Below are positions 33,958 through 44,772 of a stretch of DNA of 64,000 nt, one piece after another. The notes beneath the pieces are model-generated. The model worked only from the letters and a program-made list of their open reading frames with translations. It was not told the origin of the DNA and made no database searches. Location: NCBI GenBank assembly GCA_024663395.1, contig JANFAH010000048.1:124001-188000 (forward strand), written 5' to 3'. The position numbers were made by a program, and so were the translations under genes. The stretch comes from Pisolithus tinctorius. Lineage: Eukaryota > Basidiomycota > Agaricomycetes > Boletales > Pisolithaceae. Positions within the stretch are counted from its first letter, which is position 1. Every line of letters starts with the position of its first letter.

Positions 33958-35150
33958 CCCCCTATTGGATAAGTGTAGGTTATATGGAAGGTCCCACCAG
34001 ACCTGCAGGCATCAATGAAGTCCAGACATTCTGAACTCTCATCCAATCCCCATGGGGTATCCCTATCCAATTGTGTATGTTGTCCCTCATGTAATAGGCA
34101 AAGCAACATTGGTTCCCACCCACAGCACTAACCCCATGTCAAAGAAGCTGGCTAGAAAATGCAACTACAGTGCTGGGGTTGTAAAGGAACTGAAGGCCAA
34201 GCATGGGGATATCCAATACACAATCTTCATAATCACCAACCATGACAAGCATGTCATACCAATTGGACCATGAGTGTGGGTCCCAGTGAAAGGGTGTGGT
34301 CCAGTTAGAGACATTAGTAAAAACCAATGGCCAGTGCTGCAAGGCATCCTGCATATCTTGGTTATGCTGACTTGACCATGTGTCCAACAACTGCATGGCT
34401 TGCCTTCCAGCCTCATACAGGCCTGGGTGCATAATTGAAAGCACACCAGAGAGGATGGCAGCCAGGAGGTAAGACTGCTGGGACCATTCACAACCAGCAT
34501 CCATCTGTAGGTCAGTGGAAACTGATGGGGCAAAGTTCAGGGTCTGGATGCCACTTGAGAGACATACCCCTGAGGTAATATAACCATACCATATGCCCCT
34601 GTTGGTGCCTGGCTGGGGAAAACTCCAGGCACCCTGGTGACCATGAAGTGTGATTGAAATATTCAGCATTTTTCTGCCAGGAGCCACTTGTCATACTCTT
34701 GGACATCATGTGGTGAAGGGGGTCCAGAGTGGCAAGCATGTGTGTCTGCAGGGATGCCTGAATAATATAGAGTGTAAAGGACATGTTTGAACTGACTTGC
34801 AAATCATTGGTGATGGCACCAGGAAGGTACCACAATGCAATGGTATTGCTGGTACCAAGGATTACCATAGGTTCATCCACAAAGCCAGTCAGACTTGATG
34901 GATGCACTGCCAGGTGGCCTGCCTCCTGGGTTTCATCAACCCCCAATTCCATAGCTGAAAGGCATTCAGAAAGCTGGATCAGATTGATGCTGCTTTGCTC
35001 TGCAATACAATTTACATTTGATTTTACATTCAGCTGGGACATCAGCTTACTTCTATTATTGTATGCCACATGCATGCTGGCCACTATCTGATTCATAGTG
35101 ACAATGCTGCATTTGAATCTGAAGTGGAGGATCTGGTTTGGGGGCATTTG
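33958..35150 (-). pseudogene. TET/JBP-like 2OG-Fe(II) dioxygenase, KDZ-transposon associated
   Basis: Minus-strand reading gives the double-stranded beta-helix core seen in fungal TET/JBP proteins: VFTNVSNWTTPFHWDPHS (HxD, two iron ligands), WYDMLVMVGDYEDCVLDIP, LGLQFLYNPSTVVAFSSQLL, then a TGA at 34139-34141, then HGVSAVGG (third iron ligand His) and CCFAYYMRDNIHNWIG (Arg expected to bind 2-oxoglutarate). TET/JBP enzymes oxidise 5-methylcytosine or thymine in DNA; fungal expansions next to KDZ transposases are known. The TGA replaces an expected Arg codon by one C-to-T change at CpG. Upstream (34690-35150) the frame is open but weakly conserved. Together with the KDZ transposase at 37780-40494 on the same strand, this looks like one old transposon. 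Nonfunctional as it stands. Confidence 0.75.
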
Positions 35151-35722
35151 GTCCTGGGAAGGTTTGACTGGAGAATTCCCAGCACATATAGTGTGTAATA
35201 TCCTCAGTGGTGCTGTGATTTATTGCCATTAAGATTGGAAGATGATATAGCAAGCACAGTGTTGATGATGGGTTATCTGGTAGCCTGTAGTGTGTAGTAT
35301 GGAACTGTCACTATGTATGCCAGTGTTTTCTGGACCATAGTGAAGCTGCCATGGTTACATGGCATTGGTAATGACCATTCAAGCCTTTGAAAACAGGTGC
35401 CACTATGGTGGCATAGTACCTCTGGCTTCTACATATTATTCCAGCATGGTATGGGTACCAAGATAGAGGCAATAGATGGTGAGTTCTGCTATGGCTCTGG
35501 TGCTAGCTACACTTCCTACCACACCGGTTCCATTTCATGGTGTTCATGTTCCTTTATACACCATGCCAAAGCATTAGATGATAAACTGGGGCCTTTCAAC
35601 CTAATTTTGTATTCCACAGCCATTGAGAAAACATGATGCAGCCTTTTCTAGTACAGGTCTGGCAGTCCCAGTAATGCACAGATACAATGTTCTGCTACAG
35701 GTCTGGCACTAGCTACACTTCC

Positions 35723-36009
35723 TGTTCAAATAACCCAACCTCAAGGCCTTGTGCCCAGTGTAAGAGACTAACATTGAAGTAAATACTACAGGAGACATAC
35801 CTTGTGCCCAGTGTAAGAGACTGAAGAAAATTTCACTGGGCACAGAGCAGTAAGTGCGCAAAAATGATAAACAAATGTAAATAGTAAACAAAAACAAACC
35901 AAGGACACTTAGAGCGAAGCTAAGTGTCCACTACAAGTCTGTAGAGTGAGAAAAGAACATAATAAAGGATAAACTGCGAAATGAGGTGCACAGGCATCAT
36001 ATATGAACA
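35723..36009 (-). mobile_element. Solo copia LTR, type B
   Basis: 287 bp, TGTTCAAATAACC...ATATGAACA on the plus strand, with target duplication CTTCC at 35718-35722 and 36010-36014. Confidence 0.95.
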
Positions 36010-36610
36010 CTTCCTACCATGCTGGTCACGTTTCAGCATGTGGACCTTTCATTATACACCATCCACAGGCATTGGATGATAGCCTGGGGCCTTTCCAACT
36101 AATTGCCTATTCCACAGCCATTGAGAAAATGCAATGCGGCCTTTCCCAGTACAGGTCTGGCAGTGCCAGTAATGCATAGATACACTATGGTCACATCATC
36201 AGCATTGTTCAGATTGATATCCAGCCACTGCACCAGGATAGGCCACTTGCTATTCTGGCCTCCCAGGATGAGATTATTGATGATCTCTTATCTTGCAGTC
36301 ATCACATGTGTCAGCCACATTGCTATGTAATAACATTTTCACCCAATCCAACTCTACTCCAAATCACCATGGATGTCAGGACCGCTAATCTATCCTACCT
36401 CTCCATGATAATCCAATACATTGGTGTCTGATTTAGACAGTTCACATATGCTTTGCAGCAGACCAACAACCCAAGTGATCAACTGCCAGATGACTGGTAT
36501 CAGCAGGTTCAGGTGGAAACAGTGAGTTTGTCAAAATGGATGCTGGTTCACTGTGTCACAGACTTTTCCACAGCATATATTGAAGCAGGCCCTGGCTACC
36601 TGCAACTCAT

Positions 36611-36895
36611 TGTTCAATTAACCCAACCTGGAGGCCTTGTGCCCAGTGTAAGAGACTGTATTCAACAGCTAAGTATTGACATTACCTTGTGCCCAGTGTA
36701 AGAGACTGAAGAGAAAATACACTGGGCACACAGAACTGCTAAGTGCGCAAAAATGATAAACAAGGGAAAACAAATAGTCACAACACACCACAACACTGTA
36801 TAGTGTAGGAATGCGAACTTAGACCATATTAGTGTAGCTAATAATGATAGAACAAGTGAAAATGCGAACAGAGGTGCAGAGGCACCACTGTAACA
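36611..36895 (-). mobile_element. Solo copia LTR, type A
   Basis: 285 bp, TGTTCAATTAACC...CCACTGTAACA on the plus strand, with target duplication CTCAT at 36606-36610 and 36896-36900. Confidence 0.95.
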
Positions 36896-37228
36896 CTCAT
36901 ATGGGACAATCATGAAGGTCCCATATGTTGCCAATGAACTGCTTTGGTGGACAGTCATACAAAATATGGGAGAGACTGCCCTGCTGGCACACATCATGGA
37001 GTTGAATGTGCTGCTGGTCAAAAGAGGAGAGGTGAGACATATGATCCACACTGGCCCTATGCCACATACCTGGTGGACAAGGGACCCTACCCATCTGGAT
37101 GGGTATGATCATCAGTCATTGGAGGAAGTTTTGCAGGAGGCCAAGGAATTCTTTGTTGGGGTTGAGGTGCATGGTGGTCATTTTTTGATCATTCCATTGA
37201 ATCCATCCATGCCATAGGAAGGAAAAGA

Positions 37229-37462
37229 TGTTCATATGTGGTGCCTGTGCACCTCATTTTGCAGTTTGTCTTTTATTATGTGCTTTTCTCACTCTACAGA
37301 CTTGTAGTGGACACTTAGCTGTGCTCTAAGTGTCCTTGCTTTGCTTATGTTTACTATTTACATTTGTTTATCATTTTTGCACACTTACTGCTCTGTGCCC
37401 AGTGAAATTTTCTTCAGTCTCTTACACTGTGCACAAGGCCTTAAACTTGGGTTGTTTGAACA
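37229..37462 (+). mobile_element. Solo copia LTR, type B, internally deleted
   Basis: 234 bp, TGTTCATATG...GTTTGAACA, with target duplication AAAGA at 37224-37228 and 37463-37467. One of the two CACTGGGCACAAGG copies is missing, explaining the shorter length. Confidence 0.93.
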
Positions 37463-37779
37463 AAAGAGACTCTCCCACTGCTGTGTGACATGGACCAGAT
37501 GCCATCAGTCAGCATTGGCTGGTTGATTGAAAGCTGTGATGAGATGATCCATCAGGAGGAGGAAATTCACTGGCTCCATGGTGTGATGGAATTCTGCAGT
37601 GAACAGCTCACCCTTTTTGACAGCCTTGGACAAGTACAGGACCAGCTTGAGGACTTCCAAGTCAATTCAGTTACCCAGCCAGGAGCCAGCAATAAGTAGG
37701 GTGCTGTCCTCATTACACATCTCATTAGAATCTTGATATGTAATTTCCCCAGTTTCATACTATCTAGAGATATATGCAC
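37463..37779. other. Unassigned, CpG-poor
   Basis: A plus-strand frame (37490-37699) reads a charged, helix-like peptide (CDEMIHQEEEIHWLHGVMEF). It may belong to the plus-strand remnants upstream. No motif recognised. Confidence 0.3.
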
Positions 37780-38088
37780 ATTACTCTGCCAATTCCTATC
37801 TTGAAGTAAATCCTAGTGTTCCAGCTAAATCCCGATACATCTGGGACTGCCTAGCCAAATAACATGTGAAACCAGTATTGCCCACTGCCAATGCCTCCAT
37901 ATGCTGGCCACTCCAGAATTTCTCCTTGTGTAAGAAGAATTTCTGTGTCCACCCAGTCTCCAGTGTGAGTAACTCTAGCTCTTCTTCCCAGTGATCCTGT
38001 AGCACTTTTGTATGCAGCCAGTTGACTCAATAAACTGTGATAATTCAGTCAGTATTTCACACAAGCCCAATTGATCTGCCTACATTCT

Positions 38089-38264
38089 TGTTGCAATAAA
38101 TGCGACCAGACAGGGGATTGAACCCTGGACCTCCCAGGTTTTGACTGGGTGCTCTAACCACTGAGCTATTTGGTCAAGGTATCTTGGCTTACTTGGTGTG
38201 GTTTAACCACCAAGTGCTAGTAGGGACTAGCATTGCTGAGTGCTGGAGTATTACACTTGCAACA
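38089..38264 (-). mobile_element. 176-bp tRNA-like TG...CA element, copy 2
   Basis: Same length and ends as copy 1, with target duplication ATTCT at 38084-38088 and 38265-38269. The tRNA-like part is at about 38103-38175 (minus). It interrupts the KDZ transposase reading. Confidence 0.93.
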
Positions 38265-38748
38265 ATTCTGACATCCTGTCATTCATGGCAGAATCCCAGG
38301 CAAGGTCCACAGTCCAAAACCAGGCCAGAGTGTTGTCACAATGACCTCTTGCATTTGGGTCTGCAATTGCAGCACTCACAGTCAGGTCTGCCCTATTCAA
38401 TTCTTGGTATTTGCCAAGAATGTCCTCCCCAGCCCCCAGTGCAATAAGTTGCTTTCAGCACTGGTGATAGATGGTGGCATGCCACTGAACCATTGCCTCT
38501 GCATTGAATATCTGGCCCCATGCCTGGGTTATCATTTTGTAGTTCCCTCCTTTCTGGACATCTGTACAAAATATCACAGCCTTGTCCATGAGGGCCAGAT
38601 GCAATTCATGCAATGCATCATTTGCCTGGCCCTGTCTCAGATGTATTTCCTGTTCCACAAGACTGCCAAGGCCCATGTCATGGAAATACTGTACTCTGAT
38701 ATATGATGGCAGTGGAACATTGCTGACCTCCTGGTGACCAGGATGATC

Positions 38749-38924
38749 TGTTGCAATAAATGTGACCAGACAGGGGATTGAACCCTGGACCTCCCAGGTT
38801 TCAACCAGGTGCTCTAACCACTGAGCTATTTGGTCAAGGTATCTTGGCTTACTTGGTGTGGTTTAACCACCAAGTGCTAGTAGGGACTAGCGTTGCTGAG
38901 TGCTGGAGTACTACACTTGCAACA
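38749..38924 (-). mobile_element. 176-bp tRNA-like TG...CA element, copy 3
   Basis: Target duplication TGATC at 38744-38748 and 38925-38929. Its anticodon stem has extra substitutions relative to copies 1 and 2 (plus strand TTTCAACCAGG in place of TTTTGACTGGG), so it is the most diverged of the three. Confidence 0.93.
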
Positions 38925-39750
38925 TGATCAGGGAGGAATGGATCATCAGTTTTGTCATTACTGTCCCTGTCAAATGGGGCTATACTTCTGGGCCTTTGCC
39001 TGGGGTTAACTTGCCAGTCATTTCCGATGAACTGGGCTGCTCCATGTACTAGTGCATCAATCTGTGATTGCAACTGGTCTTGCCAGCATGAAATCAACAA
39101 CTGGTCTGCCTCTGTTGCCCTGGTGTCCATCTGTCATGTATCCATAGCAAGCACTATTTGAGCCTGCTCAACCTTTAATGCCCATGCAATCCAAGTAGCT
39201 GAACCACATGAGCTGCTGAATGAATGGTCATTATGGATTAGGTCAATCTGAATGGCATTCATGGTGGGTGCTACCATGATGTATGTAAGTTATGGGACAG
39301 ATGATACAGTTGGCCCCCTTACCCTTCTCCAGCCAGACTTCATATATGTCCATGGCCTGCAGAGTATTCCGCTGGCATGACTGCGCCACAAGTTCTTGTT
39401 CCACCCATGACCGATGCAAGCCATCCGGTACCTTGCTATCCAACTTGTTGAATTTATCTTGGATTGTTGCTAATGACTGCTTGGCAACCTTGAACTTCTG
39501 TTTCAATGCTGATGCTATGTGCAAGTAATCAAGCAGTGGTCAACCAGGTACTGTGATGACATATGCATCCATATCATTTTGAGGAAGTTACTATCATTCA
39601 TTTGGAAGTCCAGCAACTCCTGACAATGTGCTGTTGCCATTCCCTGGGCTGATGGTGAGATTATGTTGAGAGAAGACCAGAGGGTCTCCATGATTTCACT
39701 GTCCACCCAGCTGGCACCCAGAATAAAGTTTGGAGCATATCTGGTGAAGC

Positions 39751-40453
39751 TGTCAAGTCCAGGCCTACTCCGACCAACTCCAACACTAAACAAGGTCTAG
39801 AGGAGGGTCCGGAAGCAAGTCTGACACACAGGAACAGAACTCTGACTAGCGGAGTTTTGGCAGAGATGAAGACCACCGAAGCAAAGGTGGAGCAGAGTGA
39901 GGGTGTTGGGTTTAGCTCATGTGCTACCCCCTTGCACGATCTCGGCCCTTGTATTTCAGAGGGAGAGTACAGACGGAGAGTCGGAGGTAACTCCAACAGA
40001 CAGAGGTCAGAGACAGAAGGAGTAGGAACTAAGTTGATATTCGTACTGAAGAACCGCAGAGTATGATACATGCTTTTATACTGTTACAGAGGTACAGTAA
40101 CTGGAATCGGAACTGACATATGGAGACCCAGAAATTTTCAAGTAAAAACTTCCTAGACGATGAATGAAGGGTAGACAGAGGACATATGAGTGGGTAACAT
40201 AGAACATCCAGAAAAGGAAACAGTCCAGATGCCAGACCATGCAGTGTGCATGCTGCAGAGTACCTGACTGCACGCTGTCAAGGAGAAGTCTGAAGACAGT
40301 CACCTGACTCCTCAAAGAATGGTCCGCTCGGTCTGGTAGGAGAGCAACACAAGTCTGACAGAAGTTGGGCGGAGTTGGTGCGGAGTGAGTGAATGACCGG
40401 CGGAAGAGGGTGCAGAGTGAGTAAAGACCTAGAGTGAATGCATGGTTATAACA
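39751..40453 (-). mobile_element. Solo LTR L2 (gypsy-type)
   Basis: 703 bp, plus-strand ends TGTCAAGTCC and GGTTATAACA, with target duplication GAAGC at 39746-39750 and 40454-40458. It splits the KDZ transposase between HGHQTECF and TRYAPNF. Confidence 0.95.
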
Positions 40454-40494
40454 GAAGCACTCTGTCTGATGGCCATGGACATTCCATACTAAGG

Positions 40495-40985
40495 CCACAG
40501 AATCCCTCACCATGGAGGAGATACATGTCAGGCTTGGCCACATCACTCCCAAAGCCATCCAGTGCATGCTGAAGGATGGCACAATCAGTGGAATTAAACT
40601 GGACAAAGCACATTCCACCATGGGCACATGCAATTCATGTGAATATGCCAAAGTGACTTGGAAGCCCATTGGGAAGGAGCACGACCCACTCTGCTGTGAA
40701 CATCTAGGTGATGAGGTCCACACAGATCTCTGGGGACCTTCTCCAGTCCAAACCCCAGGCCATAGTCAATACTACATGTCATTCATTGATGACCACACTC
40801 ATTATACCACCCTATTCTTGCAGAAGATGAAGGCCGAGACCTTCAAGTCATACAAAGCCTATGAAGCATGGCTGAACATGCAGTTTGACACCAAAGTCAA
40901 GCAACTTCACTCAGATTGTGGGGGAGAATATCTTAGTGTGGAATTTTCAGAATATCTGAAATCCCAAGGCACAGAACAATGCATA
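40495..40985 (+). pseudogene. Copia element C2, GAG-pre-integrase and integrase, first part
   Basis: HVRLGHITPKAIQCMLKDGT, then CNSCEYAKVTWKPIG (zinc region), then the integrase core HTDLWGPSPVQTPGHSQYY, FIDDHTHYTTLFL and LHSDCGGEYLSVEF. The 5' LTR, Gag and protease are missing; the left boundary abuts the KDZ remnant at about 40495. Interrupted at 40986 by element Q in the middle of the integrase (after KSQGTEQC). The integrase continues at 44773. Confidence 0.9.
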
Positions 40986-43900
40986 CAGTGGGTCAAAAAA
41001 GTGTCCCAATGTTGGGTGATTTTGGAAAGAGTTGAGATTTATGAGAGAGCCAATAGGAATTAGTTCAAACTCCTGCAGGACCAAAATTAGTACTAACTGT
41101 TGCCTTGACAACAAGGGCTTTCTTATGTAATTTGGTTGACATGGCACCAAGATATAACCATTTTAAAATGACATGTCATTGGGACACTTTTTTGAGCATG
41201 ATCTTGTCAGTCATTATTTAGTAAATAACATAAAGATTTGACAACTTCTGAGGGATTTTGTGCTTCAACCCTGACTGATTATGTAATGTACATAATCCTG
41301 AGCCATAAAAATGGCTTGGGTCCCACTCAGCTAACCCTACTTGACCATGAAATGCATTTTTGCCTCTGCTAGAGCAAATATCCACCTTCTTTCTGAATCT
41401 GGCCTTTCTGCTCATCAAATCTCCTCCACAACTGGTCAGGGGAGCTCTACTGTTGCCAGGGTCATCAAAGAGTTCCCACTAGATTAAGGAAATCCTCAAA
41501 CTAGGACATCCTTACCAACCTTCTTCTCCTGGCAGAGGAGAATAGTCTCTAGTATGACCTCTGGAACAGCTGAAAATGCTGTCCAGGCTACCCATATAAT
41601 GTGTGTGGCCCTTTCCTCTCCTGTCACTTCCCAAACTGTTTGCAGTGTGCTCAATTCTGCATCCCTGAAGGTGATTGTCAAGCAGGAGATGCACAAATAG
41701 GGGGACCGGAGTTAGCAAGTCCGGTCCAAGGCTACAAAGCCGGGTTGAGGCCGAGGGACTGGCAGGACAAGCCAGGGCCACAAGGGGACCGGAGCTGGCA
41801 AGTCTGGGCTGTAAAGCCTGGTGAAGCTGTGGGTCTGGCAGGACAAGCCAGGAGGACTGCTAAGGGGAACAGAGTGGTGCACTAATTGATTTGTCTCTAC
41901 CGAGACCACCAGTTTGGCTTCTGGTGTACTGGAGTACCAACTTGTTGACCCAGTTAGGATCCTGGGGTAGACTCTAATTGTTTTGTCTCAGCTGAGACTA
42001 CCGGTTTTGGCTTCCGGAGTACAAAGCTACCAACTTGTTAACCCGGTTAGGATCCCGGGGTGGACAGAGGACAGGGAAAGGACCAGAAACGAGGTCCGGG
42101 ACCGGGATAGGGGCTGGAGAACCAGCAGACCGGTCCTAGACCGAAAATCGGGGGTCAGGAGCAAGTCCAAAGGGCTAGCATGCCCAGGGGGTGCCTCTAA
42201 GTGAAAAGTGAGGCCGGAAAAGAGGTCAGGACCGGGCTAAGGGCCAGAGGGCTGGCAGACTGGTCCTAGACCGAAATGGAGGTGTCATGCACTAGCTAAG
42301 ACCACCAGAGCCGAGGCCTGGTGCAAGTCCAAAGGACAAGCACCATCCCAAGGCCGAGGTGACTAGTGCAGGACTGGGACAATGGACAGGAGACCCGGGA
42401 GGGGTCTATGAGGAACAGAAAGGTCTGAGGAGAGCCAGGGCTGGTCCAAAACCTAGTAACAGGTCTAGACAAGTCCGGGTGAGGTGGCTGAACCAAACCG
42501 GGGCCGAGAGGGCCAGTAACAAGGGGCAGGAGGCCGAGGGAAGTGGCAAACCGGCTCCAGGCAAGTCCGGGTGAGTGTGGACAAGCCAGCCAAGGCCGGA
42601 CAGGCCGGTAACAGACAGTCTAGAGACCGGAAGGGGGTCCCAGGCTCCAAGGCCGGTGTAGCAAAGGCCGAGGGTGGAGACCGGACCCAAAAACCGCTGA
42701 AGCCGAGTGCTGATGGGGAACCAAAGAAGGTGTTGAGGGCCGGGACTGGCCAAGTCCAGGCCTGGGGGTTGCACCGGAGGTGCACAGAGGTCCGAAGACC
42801 AATATCAGGGAGTCAGGAGGTCAAATGAGTGATGAGATCCCAGTGTCCAGAACAGTAGAACTGGACCTAGAGACCGCTGGGACAGAGTGCTGGGATGACT
42901 GAGGTAAGGACTGTGGTGAAGACCGGGGTGACCAGCCAGAGGTCAGAGACAGCTCGGGGGAGCTAACAGAAGTGAGTCCGGTTGTTGAGGCCAGCTCAGG
43001 GGCAAGTCCGGAGGGTAACTCCGACTTGGAAGTGGGCTCAGGCAAGAACCCAGGTTGGTGGTGAGTCCGGATGGTGAGTCCGACTCAGGGGTTGACATGG
43101 CCGGTCCAGAGTCTGGAAGAAATGAGTGGCAGGTAGGGGTCAGGAGTGAGGGAATGGATGCATTAAGTTTTGACTACTAAGGACATAGTGTCAGGGGTAA
43201 TGCAACCTGGGGGTGTGCAGAGTGCCAAGGGGTGCCGGGTTACCTCTCTGCTTTAGCAGAGATCTCCGGGTTGGGCCCCGGAGTCAGAGGAGAGGTATCC
43301 CGATGAGTCCTGATGGGCAGGGTCACGGGTAGGGGCTCTAGAGCAGGACCTAGACATGATGCAATGGCTTGCACAAGTGTGAGTCAGAATATACTGTTAA
43401 GTACAGGTTTACCCTCGGAGTGACCAGGCTTCAAGACTGGGTGACAGGGGCTGAGTCCGAGTGGCCAGAGTCAAGGCCGAGAGACAGGGGCCAAGTCCGG
43501 CTGGACTGGAGTTGAGGCCGGAGGTTAGGGGCTAAGTCCGGAGGACCAGACTTAAGGCTGGGAGCGCGGGAACAAGGTCGGTAGCATGGGAAACCGACCG
43601 GTGTTGGAGTGCGCACAAGGGGAAGCCGGTCCAGGGTTGGATCTACCTCCCTTGGTCTCAGCTTATGTGCTGTACCCTTATGCAAGCCAGGGAGAGGTCC
43701 GGGACAGGGGTCGGGGATAGCTTAAGGCTCGGCCTTAGCTATAGAGTAGTCTCGGGGTGTAGTACAGGAGTTGAGGGTAATACTTAATTGATATTCTGAC
43801 TGGGGTGCTACGAAGTATGTACAGGGGTTAAATACAGGAGGCCGGTCCGGGATAACGAACATAGAGCCGGACTTGTTAATAAGCTATTAGCAAGAAGATT

Positions 43901-44770
43901 AGCAAGACGAGGATAGCCACAGTGGCTATGCAGAGGCTAATAGCCAAAGTCCGGGTGACCGGCATAACCGGGGTCAGACACAGGATTGTACAATAAACAA
44001 AGTCTGATGAACGGGCTAGACTAAATATAGTACAAACAGAGGGAAACAGACCGGAGTTATGTCCGGGTCACCCGGACATAGACCTGGGAGGACCAGGGTG
44101 GAGCAGCGCAAGGCCGGGAGGCCAAAACGGACCGGAGATAGGGGTAAAACACCGGACTTGAGTTATGCAGGCCGGAGTTGAGTTATCTAGGGCCGGGATT
44201 GGGTTGTCTAGGCTGGACCAGGACTGGAGTTGACCGGAGTTAGGGGCTAGGGGTCCGGACTGGGCTGAGTCCGAGTCCGAGAGTCATGGATATGACACTG
44301 GCAACAGTAGAGCTCCCCTGACCAGTTGTGGAGGAGATTTGATGAGCAGAAAGGCCAGATTCAGAAAGAAGGTGGATATTTGCTCTAGCAGAGGCAAAAA
44401 TGCATTTCATGGTCAAGTAGGGTTAGCTGAGTGGGACCCAAGCCATTTTTATGGCTCAGGATTATGTACATTACATAATCAGTCAGGGTTGAAGCACAAA
44501 ATCCCTCAGAAGTTGTCAAATCTTTATGTTATTTACTAAATAATGACTGACAAGATCATGCTCAAAAAGTGTCCCAATGACATGTCATTTTAAAATGGTT
44601 ATATCTTGGTGCCATGTCAACCAAATTACATAAGAAAGCCCTTGTTGTCAAGGCAACAGTTAGTACTAATTTTGGTCCTGCAGGAGTTTGAACTAATTCC
44701 TATTGGCTCTCTCATAAATCTCAACTCTTTCCAAAATCACCCAACATTGGGACACTTTTTTGACCCACTG
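40986..44770. mobile_element. Element Q: Tc1-type ends, 474-bp TIRs, no transposase
   Basis: 3785 bp inserted in the C2 integrase, flanked by TA (40984-40985 and 44771-44772). Its ends begin CAGTGGGTCAAAAAAGTG. The TIRs (40986-41459 and 44298-44770) are almost identical over their whole length. Within each arm a second, inverted copy of the tip (CATTGGGACACTTTTTTGA, 41177-41195 on the left) lies about 190 bp inside. The interior of 2.8 kb has no transposase. The superfamily call is inferred from the TA duplication and the tip sequence. Confidence 0.9.
41460..44297. repeat. Interior of element Q: GC-rich degenerate repeats
   Basis: Full of GTCCGG, GGCCGG and GACCGG words, CpG-rich compared with all DNA around it. 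A segment of about 80 bp (ACCAACTTGTT.ACCC.GTTAGGATCC) is doubled at about 41893-41965 and 41975-42062. At about 43435-43590 a 40-41-bp degenerate tandem repeat is visible. The open frames have no motif and are probably by-products of composition. No gene supported. Confidence 0.6.
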
Positions 44771-44772
44771 TA

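Larger units (their letters stand above)
35151..37228 (+). pseudogene. Unrecognised plus-strand remnants between the TET and KDZ genes
   Basis: Excluding two solo LTRs, the plus strand has protein-like text: GSISWCSCSFIHHAKALDDK and LGPFNLILYSTAIEK near 35540-35635, PSDQLPDDWYQQVQVE near 36470-36515, and SLEEVLQEAKEFFVGVEVHG near 37110-37170. Around 35620-35720 and 36115-36185 a segment of about 70 bp is duplicated (CATTGAGAAAA, AGGTCTGGCAGT, CCAGTAATGCA). CpG is almost absent. No family recognised; a cargo gene of the KDZ transposon is possible by position only. Confidence 0.35.
37780..40494 (-). pseudogene. KDZ-family transposase, C-terminal half, broken
   Basis: Read on the minus strand from 40494: WNVHGHQTECF, interrupted by LTR L2, then TRYAPNFILGASWVDSEIM, ETLWSSLNIISPSAQGM and QELLDFQMNDSNF, the hallmark GA..VDGEIxETLW block of KDZ (Kyakuja-Dileera-Zisupton) transposases. 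After a frameshift near 39520: HRSWVEQELVAQSC and LQAMDIYEVW. Then EADQLLISCWQDQLQSQIDA, interrupted by a 176-bp element, then GSLVEQEIHLRQGQANDALH, LADLTVSAAIADPNARGH-like NRADLTVSAAIADPNARGH and AWFWTVDLAWDS. A second 176-bp element intervenes, then VNWLHTKVLQDHWEEELELL and TLETGWTQKFFLHKEKFW. The N-terminal half (CxC domains, catalytic Asp) is absent; the copia element C2 abuts at 40495. A DNA transposase in life; dead here. Confidence 0.88.

Noticed and set aside
41218..44539. Identical 66-codon frames in both arms of element Q
   Set aside because: They are the same TIR sequence read in opposite arms; no domain and no support as a gene.
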